NCBI GenBank assembly: GCA_017608575.1
Contig: JAFCFP010000010.1
Span: 1-26,152, forward strand
Direction of reading: 5' to 3'
Source of the DNA: Candidatus Iainarchaeum sp.
GTDB taxonomy: Archaea; Iainarchaeota; Iainarchaeia; Iainarchaeales; DTGL01
Length of the DNA: 26,152 nt
This document shows, piece after piece, positions 23,687 through 26,152 of the stretch (positions are counted from its first letter, which is position 1; the number at the start of each line of letters is the position of its first letter). Position numbers and translations under genes: made by a program. Under the pieces are notes generated by a model. That model searched no databases and had not been told where the DNA came from. It was given only the letters and a program-made list of their open reading frames with translations.

Positions 23687-24588
23687 TTCCAGAGCTTTAA
23701 TTCATCAATTGTTTTCTCTAATGCTTGTAAGGAATTAAACATTGGCTTCCATCCAAATTCCTTTATTTTGTTAATTGAATAGTTTCTTTCCCTTTGCAGC
23801 CTGTGGATGTAAGCTGGTCTAAAAAGGGTTTTTTTGTTCAGCAAAAAACAAATTGTTATGTATAAAATTGAGATTGTTTTTGCCAGCCATACGGGGATTT
23901 TTATTGGTTTTCCCTTTTTTCCAAGCAGTTTTCTTAAATGAATGTAGAACTCTTCAAGCGTTACTGCTTTTTCCTCTGCCACAATGAATGTTTCTCCTTC
24001 TGTTTGCTCGTTTTCAAGGCAGAATACTATTGCTTCCACCAAGTCATCAACATATACTAACTGGAATTTGTTCTTTCCACTGCCAATTAATGGAAATCCT
24101 TTTTTTGCAAGCAATATAATGCTTTTCCAGTAAGAATTCGCTCCAAGCACTAATGCAGAGCGAATAATTGTCACAGGCACTAATTCTTGGAATTGTTCCA
24201 CTTTTTCCTCAGCCAATGCCTTGCTCTTTTCATAACGCGTTACCGGATTCGGCTTGGTCATTTCATTTGCTTGTTTTTTTAGCTCCCCCATTACGCCAAC
24301 AGTGCTCAAAAAAATAAACCTTTTCATTTTTTCCCTTGCGCTGGCATTAAGCAATGCTTCAGTGCCTTCAACGTTTGTTTTAAAAAGCGTTTTTGAGTTT
24401 TCATCCAGTTCTGCCGCTAAATGCACTACTGCTTCAATTCCTTTTATTTTTCTGGCAAGCCTTTTTGCATCAAGCAACGAATCTCCTTTTTTCAGGTCAA
24501 ATTCCCTTACTTTTATGCCTTTTTTCCTTAACGCTTCCACCAGCCTTTTTCCAATGAATCCCTCCGAGCCAGTTACAAGCACTTTCAT
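23683..24588 (-). CDS. NAD(P)-dependent sugar epimerase/dehydratase-like protein (extended SDR)
   Basis: 301 residues from the ATG at 24588, which has GAGGG upstream and begins with the Rossmann strand MKVLVTGSEGFIGKRL. The frame extends six codons further. The glycine motif TGSEGFIG (TGxxGxxG), HLAAELDE, the Ser of FLSTVGVMG and the Y-x-x-x-K pair (VTRYEKSKA) are all present, so it should be catalytically active. The C-terminal part holds LVYVDDLVEAIVFCLE, and a hydrophobic segment (WLAKTISILYITICFLL) that may touch the membrane. The substrate is unknown; candidates are a nucleotide sugar or a lipid/steroid-like alcohol. It lies 21 bases after ribD on the same strand. Confidence 0.88.
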   Translation of the reverse strand: MKVLVTGSEGFIGKRLVEALRKKGIKVREFDLKKGDSLLDAKRLARKIKGIEAVVHLAAELDENSKTLFKTNVEGTEALLNASAREKMKRFIFLSTVGVMGELKKQANEMTKPNPVTRYEKSKALAEEKVEQFQELVPVTIIRSALVLGANSYWKSIILLAKKGFPLIGSGKNKFQLVYVDDLVEAIVFCLENEQTEGETFIVAEEKAVTLEEFYIHLRKLLGKKGKPIKIPVWLAKTISILYITICFLLNKKTLFRPAYIHRLQRERNYSINKIKEFGWKPMFNSLQALEKTIDELKLWN

Positions 24589-24609
24589 ATAATCCCTCAA
24601 GCACAATTA

Positions 24610-25671
24610 TCAATTAATCCTTTTTGGCTTTCCAAGCATCATTAAATCCTGTCCAATTTTTTCAATTTTAATCCCTTCAATCAGTTTTTTTGGATTTTTG
24701 TTTCCCTTATAAAACCTTAACCCTTTTCCGAGCTTCTTTTTTGAAATAAAAAACATTATTTCATCCGCGTGATTGCCTTTTAAAAAAGAAGTATTTATTT
24801 TTTGCCCGCCTTCCACGAGAACACTCATTATTTTCCTCTTTCCTATTTTTTCAAGCACTTCGTTCAAGTCAAACAAGTTATTTTTTGCAGTTGCCGGCAA
24901 AAGCACTGCCTTTCCTTTAAGGAATTTTTTCTTTTTTGAACGCAGTCCCTTTTTGTAAAAAATAATTGTTTTGCCGTTTTCATTTAATAGTCGAGCATTC
25001 AATGGAATTTGAAGCAGTGGATCCAATACAATCCTTGTTGGATTCCTGCCTTGTCCAAGCCGGCATGTGAGCCTTGGGTTGTCCTTTTTAACTGTGCCAA
25101 TTCCTGTCAGCACTGCTTCGAATTCGTTCCTCAATTCATGCACCCTTTTTCTTGAAGCATTGCATGAAATAATTTTTCTCCGGCCGTTTCCAAATGAAAT
25201 AAAGCCATCAGCGCTCATTGCAATCTTTAATAACACGAACGGTTTTCCAGTCAGAATCCATTTATTGAATGCTTTGTTTAACTCTATTGCCTCTTTTGAA
25301 TTCAGCACTTCAACCTTTACTCCTGCCTTTTTTAGTTTTTTGATGGCTTTGCCTTTTGCTTTTGGGTTTTGGTCAATTGCTCCAATGGTTACCTTTTTTA
25401 TGCCGTGCTTTATTATTTTGTCTGTGCATGAACCGGTTCTTCCACGAAAATCGCATGGCTCAAGTGTTACAATCATTTCAGCTCCTTTTGCTCTGTTGCC
25501 TGCTTTTTCCAATGCAATTGCTTCAGCGTGTTTTCTCTTTCTCTCCCCATGATAGGCTGTTGCAATTATTTTTTTGCCCTGCAGGATAATGCAGCCAACC
25601 AATGGCCTGTGCTCTGTTTTTCCAATTCCTTTTTTTGCAATCTCTATTGCTTGCCAAATAAAACGTTTCAT
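24610..25671 (-). CDS. ribD: bifunctional riboflavin biosynthesis protein RibD (deaminase-reductase)
   Basis: 353 residues combining both bacterial RibD domains. The N-terminal cytidine-deaminase-like domain (1-140) has the zinc site H48-A-E50 and P72-C73...C82 (LEPCDFRGRTGSC; bacterial enzymes usually read PCCHYGRTPPC). The C-terminal DHFR-like reductase (about 143-353) has PFVLLKIAMSADGFIS, ASRKRVHELRNEFEAVLTG, GTVKKDNPRLTCR and LVEGGQKINTSFL. Together they deaminate and reduce the pyrimidine intermediate of flavin synthesis. Archaea more often have a stand-alone reductase acting before a separate deaminase, so the fused form suggests transfer. No other rib gene is visible nearby. A TATA-like TCAATTAAAAG lies about 30 bases before the ATG. 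Confidence 0.92.
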   Translation of the reverse strand: MKRFIWQAIEIAKKGIGKTEHRPLVGCIILQGKKIIATAYHGERKRKHAEAIALEKAGNRAKGAEMIVTLEPCDFRGRTGSCTDKIIKHGIKKVTIGAIDQNPKAKGKAIKKLKKAGVKVEVLNSKEAIELNKAFNKWILTGKPFVLLKIAMSADGFISFGNGRRKIISCNASRKRVHELRNEFEAVLTGIGTVKKDNPRLTCRLGQGRNPTRIVLDPLLQIPLNARLLNENGKTIIFYKKGLRSKKKKFLKGKAVLLPATAKNNLFDLNEVLEKIGKRKIMSVLVEGGQKINTSFLKGNHADEIMFFISKKKLGKGLRFYKGNKNPKKLIEGIKIEKIGQDLMMLGKPKRIN

Positions 25672-25770
25672 AATTTACTGAAAGCTGGTTTTTCTTTTAA
25701 TTGAATGCCTTTTTTTGCTTGTTTTCATAAATCCTTTAATAGTTTTCTGCCCATTTTTCTATCAATTTTA

Positions 25771-25784
25771 ATAGGAATTCCTAT
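25771..25784 (+). promoter_or_regulatory. perfect 14-bp palindrome overlapping a promoter
   Basis: ATAGGAATTCCTAT is a perfect palindrome directly after an AATTTTAATAGG TATA-like stretch and 22 bases before the GTG start at 25806. It would cover the TATA edge and part of the initiation region, as archaeal repressor sites do. Inferred from symmetry and position. Confidence 0.35.
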
Positions 25785-25805
25785 TCCATTGCGGGAAGTG
25801 GCTGA

Positions 25806-26152
25806 GTGTTTGGAAAAGAAAAAGACCTTGCAAGAATAGCCGAAGGAGAGCCCTTTGAATTGCTTGTAAAATTAAAAGGCGAACTCCTTAGAAGAGAAAA
25901 CGAATTAGCTGAAAAAGGAATTGTTGACAGGGAAATATTGGTATTGTTAAACAAGCTTGGAAGAGAAATCCAAGTACGAAGAGAAGGACTTGTGGAAAAA
26001 AATGAATTGAATTCAAGGGTAATGTCTCTTGTAAGAGACATTGACAGAAAACTAAAAGAAACAGCTTCAAAAATTGAACGCGAACCAGTTGAAGAATTAC
26101 AAGAAAACCTGAAAGTAGCAAGAACAAGCAGACACATTCAAAGACTTAAGCA
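25806..26152 (+). CDS. charged coiled-coil protein, partial at right edge
   Basis: An open frame with no stop runs from the GTG at 25806 to the window end (115 codons plus two bases). An in-frame TGA at 25803-25805 fixes the GTG as the first possible start. The translation is highly helical and charged (FGKEKDLARIAEGEPFELL, KGELLRRENELAEKGIVDRE, LVRDIDRKLKETASKIERE), resembling a coiled-coil N-terminal domain. No transmembrane helix or catalytic motif is seen, and the rest of the gene lies beyond the window. Family not recognised. The antisense frames here are serine/phenylalanine-rich shadows. Confidence 0.7.
   Translation, partial: MFGKEKDLARIAEGEPFELLVKLKGELLRRENELAEKGIVDREILVLLNKLGREIQVRREGLVEKNELNSRVMSLVRDIDRKLKETASKIEREPVEELQENLKVARTSRHIQRLK

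Noticed and set aside
25791..25850. Sequence resembling the 5' half of a class II tRNA (GCGGGAAGTGGCTGAG)
   Set aside because: No matching anticodon stem, T arm (GGTTCAAATCC) or acceptor 3' strand follows within tRNA length; the stretch is better explained as the start of a coding region.

Overview
The window is an AT-rich piece of an archaeal chromosome. Archaeal markers are plain: geranylgeranylglyceryl phosphate synthase (ether lipids), RadA, a three-OB-fold RPA, TFE-alpha, the tRNA C56 2'-O-methyltransferase, a short archaeal-type triosephosphate isomerase, an archaeal SRP 7S RNA, an archaeal initiator tRNA, and TATA boxes about 25-33 bases upstream of many starts (often leaderless). Several genes look bacterial in type (full-length RelA/SpoT homolog, M16 protease, Kbl/Tdh, fused RibD). 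The compact layout and this mix suggest a DPANN-like lineage, perhaps near Diapherotrites or Micrarchaeota; that placement is a guess.

Layout: 1-5022 holds a probable membrane-protein tail, a small membrane protein, an AMMECR1-domain protein, an unknown protein and a giant lipobox-bearing coiled-coil surface protein. 5062-5157 is a candidate structured RNA between convergent genes. 5243-9714 carries an M16 protease, a basic 88-aa protein, a Xer-type tyrosine recombinase, a PRC-barrel protein bracketed by a 20-bp inverted repeat, an ORF without a conventional start, a winged-helix protein with three palindromic candidate operators, and a weak membrane ORF. 9725-12713 is an information-processing block: initiator tRNA-Met, TFE-alpha and Trm56 on the minus strand; SerRS, tRNA-Lys and tRNA-Phe on the plus strand. 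12719-16757 holds a KaiC-like ATPase, the RelA/SpoT homolog, triosephosphate isomerase, a possible hibernation-factor-like protein and SRP RNA. 16782-19795 has a membrane/coiled-coil protein, a second candidate structured RNA and the divergent kbl/tdh pair for threonine breakdown. 19812-25671 has radA and RPA (recombination and ssDNA binding), a metallo-beta-lactamase-fold hydrolase, GGGP synthase, an extended SDR and RibD. A partial plus-strand gene runs off the right edge from 25806.

The most unusual points are: (i) TFE-alpha is split by an in-frame TAG exactly between its winged helix and zinc ribbon, with the zinc ribbon fully preserved downstream; (ii) two unassigned promoter-associated, strongly folding intergenic regions; (iii) a long-form RelA/SpoT homolog in an archaeon, with an eroded hydrolase site and an intact synthetase site; (iv) inverted repeats beside a tyrosine recombinase. 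No CRISPR array, insertion sequence or rRNA gene was seen. The longest stretches without a confident gene (7750-7906, 8162-8346, 9802-9997, 17250-17514) are described in the entries below.
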